From Paraspadella gotoi (Eukaryota; Chaetognatha): a stretch of DNA of 64,000 bases. Below, piece after piece: positions 61,421-64,000 of the stretch (position 1 is the first letter of the stretch; each line of letters starts with the position of its first letter). The translations under genes and the position numbers were made by a program. The stretch lies in assembly GCA_051294375.1 (NCBI GenBank), contig CM119268.1, positions 10,237,607 to 10,301,606 on the forward strand, given 5' to 3'. A model generated the notes under the pieces. The model was not told the DNA's origin, searched no databases, and worked only from the letters and a program-made list of their open reading frames with translations.

Positions 61421-63768
61421 GTCGTATAATTCTTTCCAAAATTCTTTTACCTCCCGATTTTTGTTTGCCCTTTGTACTTCTCTTTCATTTCACAACAGCA
61501 ATTGATTATAATATTCGGGATCACACGCATTTTTTTCAATTCATAAAAAAATAGCAAATCGCGAGCTGTTGATTGGTCAATAATCGGTCACGTTGACCTT
61601 GAAATCTTTGTATGTTTAAAGATTTTTAGGCTTAAAAAAGTTATTGATGAATTATTTTTGCACAAAACAATTGACAAAGATTTTTAAACATATTCAACCA
61701 GAAAAAAAAGTAAACAGTTAAAAAGTTAAGAAGTGACTGAAACAAAGCAAAAGAAAGCCAAACTCATCAACGGGAAATAATACTTGAATTTCTTTCTTTA
61801 ATATTTTGCTTCTTTTCTCTCATCTTTCTCTCTCTCTTACTTAACGTGCATATCTCTCTTCTTTCTTTTTCGCTAATCTCACTCCCTTGTCTTTTCTTCT
61901 TCCTTTTTGTATCATAAACTGCCCACTTTCCTAACTCGTTTAAGACTTATTTTTTTTTCCCCCCAAGTTGAAATGACCTTCCCTAATTTGCCTTCTACCT
62001 CCCCCCGTGAGGCTCAATATCCATTCTTTCTCTTACTCTCTTTTTTATATATATCCTTCCATATCTTTGCTTTTTCTTTCCATCTTTCCAATTCGTCTGT
62101 TTGATGCGGGAGGCAAAGTTTTTTTATTAACAATCAAATTTTAAAAATCAAAACCCAAAAAATTTATTTAGTAAATGTGCAGACTTTATTGTTTGATTTA
62201 TTTTAACAATTATATTCTTTTTCTCTTCTTCTCTTCTCTTTCTCTCTCTCTTTCTCTGTTGAAAGAGCAATCTTTAAAAAATTGAGAAAAATCTATTTGC
62301 TTCATCTCTCTCTCACCCGGGATTCCTCAAATTTTTTTCTGTCCGTCAATATTTTCACCATATTTTATAAGTCGATTTTAGGAGGGAAAACGAGAATACT
62401 TTTCAGTCCTGTTTTTAGATTCAATCAGAAAAACGGGTCTGCTTTGTTTTTGGATCCAGTTTTTTAGTTTTTTTTTCGGTGATACTCTCCTTAAAGTTTT
62501 TATTCAATACAAAAAACATATATTATGAATTCCCATGTCAGAACGGGAGGATGTTGGATGCCATTCTCCACTAGCGAAAGAATAAGTCGCAATCGGTCAT
62601 AAATGTTTCTCACAGGAAATGGGTATATCGCTGGATTTAACCTCATCTACCAAGGTCATCAACGAATTCATCAGATTCGTTGAAGATAAATAAAAATATT
62701 TGGTGGAAAGACTCAAAGTTTTCAAATACTAATTTTTGATAAATGTCTATGAATGAGCTTATTATAAATATAATAAGTGTAAACTGGAGTTTAGCCAACA
62801 ATTGCCAGCCCACAACTTTCATAGTTTTAATTTTGCTTCCCAAATCAGTTCTGTCCCACATACCAAACTCTTATATGTGGGAAAACAAAACTAAAAACTC
62901 GACAAAACCAATCGCTATATTTGAAAAGGAAGACCTATCATTAAATTTGCAAAAAACAATGAATGGAAAATATCTTGTTTGATTTTCATTTCATTCAACT
63001 GCAAATGAGAAACCAAAAAACCCGTGTTACATCGTTCTCTCTCTCTCTCACTATGACATAGATTTCACTAGGAGTCCCAGTAAAATTGATTTTGTATCAG
63101 GCATAAACTCTCTTTCATTCTATATTTTTTAAAAACATCTGGTGAATGATAGGACATATTAAGGAATAATTTATAACAGGGTCTTTACAAGTTAATTACA
63201 ATTAAAATAAAAATTGATACATAGTTTTGATGACGATATTGAACCTTATCACCCATCATCAACTTGGGTTTTTTAATTATAAGCATAATCTTGTCTCTTT
63301 CCAGGACTATAGCGCAAAATTACAACAAAAGCTGGAGCCTTTTTTGGTATCAAGGAGCCAGTGCACTATTTTTTTACTCTTTAAATCTTTCTCACTCTCT
63401 TCCACAATTTACTTATCTCTTTTTCATGTCTTTGTTAAGTTATTTTAATGCTTGATTGTGAATCAAAAAAAAAAACTTTACAATCTATGAAATAATAATA
63501 ATTTTTTAAATTATTTAATTGAAAGACATTTATTTGGCAATTATAACATTTGGGATAGAAAGGAACATAAAGAGATGAAAGAAAAAAAAATCCCAATTAA
63601 AATTATGTATTCTTAATCTCATTTTGCATATTATAATTTTTGCATATAGTGAAAAATGCCTAATGTGCTGTAATAGTTATAAAAAGTTAGTTTCATATTT
63701 TATTCTAGTCCATTGACTGTAACCAAATAACCGAGAGGTGAAAACCTTAATCCTTACTCGATTCACCT
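61421..63768. other. AT-rich DNA without a recognised gene
   Basis: A CT-rich stretch lies at 61800-62060. Short open frames (for example 62743-62982 on + and 62643-62861 on -) have balanced composition but no known motif. I see no gene. Confidence 0.45.
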
Positions 63769-63880
63769 TAATGCTCAATCTGGGGAATTGTTCTCTCCTT
63801 CTTGATAAATGCTTTTCTGGAGAACTTTTGTATCTTTTGATAAATGCTCAATTTGGGGAAAAATTATCTCCTACCCTGTG
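63769..63880 (+). repeat. second block of the ~37-bp satellite
   Basis: Three units with AATGCTCAATCTGGGGAA and CTTCTTGATAAATGCT lie 2.3 kb beyond the main array. The segment between the blocks has no such units, so it was probably inserted into, or retained between, two parts of the satellite. Confidence 0.8.
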
Positions 63881-64000
63881 AGCCAAATGCCAAATGAAAC
63901 GAAAGGAAACCACTTGCCATACTTTACTTTAGTTGAGATAGACTTACTCATTTAAAATGATAAAATAACTACTTGACAATTTGTATGTATTAAATTATTT

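Noticed and set aside
62643-62982. Possible transposase fragment on either strand
   Set aside because: Peptides have balanced composition but I could not match conserved hAT, Tc1 or reverse transcriptase motifs.

Overview
The window is almost entirely non-coding animal DNA. Apart from two tRNA genes, the only gene I can defend is the 5' part of an EAG-family voltage-gated potassium channel (ether-a-go-go, KCNH1/5 type) on the minus strand. Exon 1 (start codon at 47975) and exon 2 (8526-8756) are visible. They encode the PAS-cap and most of the N-terminal PAS domain, and intron 1 between them is about 39.1 kb. All later exons (rest of PAS, membrane core, CNBD) lie off the left edge. The peptide resembles insect Eag, so an arthropod is most likely. 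The extreme load of (GA)n/(CT)n and other simple repeats would fit a decapod crustacean such as a penaeid shrimp, but that is a low-confidence inference.

Layout: 1-8525 is intron 2 (simple repeats, a three-copy ~285 bp tandem repeat, a 16-bp minisatellite). 8526-8756 is exon 2. 8757-47896 is intron 1. It carries two sense-strand elongator tRNA-Met(CAT) genes that both contain short anticodon-loop introns (28144-28230 and 28931-29014). A ~124 bp insertion with a hammerhead-ribozyme-like fold and 13-bp target-site duplications follows the second tRNA. The intron also holds several minisatellites and a long hairpin. 47897-47975 is exon 1. 47976-64000 is upstream DNA with two promoter-like CpG clusters (about 49540-49660 and 58970-59100), a 35-bp minisatellite (59401-59714) and a ~37-bp satellite in two blocks (60940-61420, 63769-63880).

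Assembly quality decides how the window should be read. Several 'duplications' are near-identical copies differing by frequent one-base indels, and several adjoin 25-N gaps: 9107-21495 against 21521-30150, 41729-42047 against 42073-42356, 42354-43853 against 43866-45268, and 49430-52460 against 52490-54960. This is the pattern expected when raw long reads extend contigs across a gap that was really closed or shorter. The two tRNA genes and the ribozyme element are therefore probably single loci shown twice. The eag exons are not in duplicated blocks.
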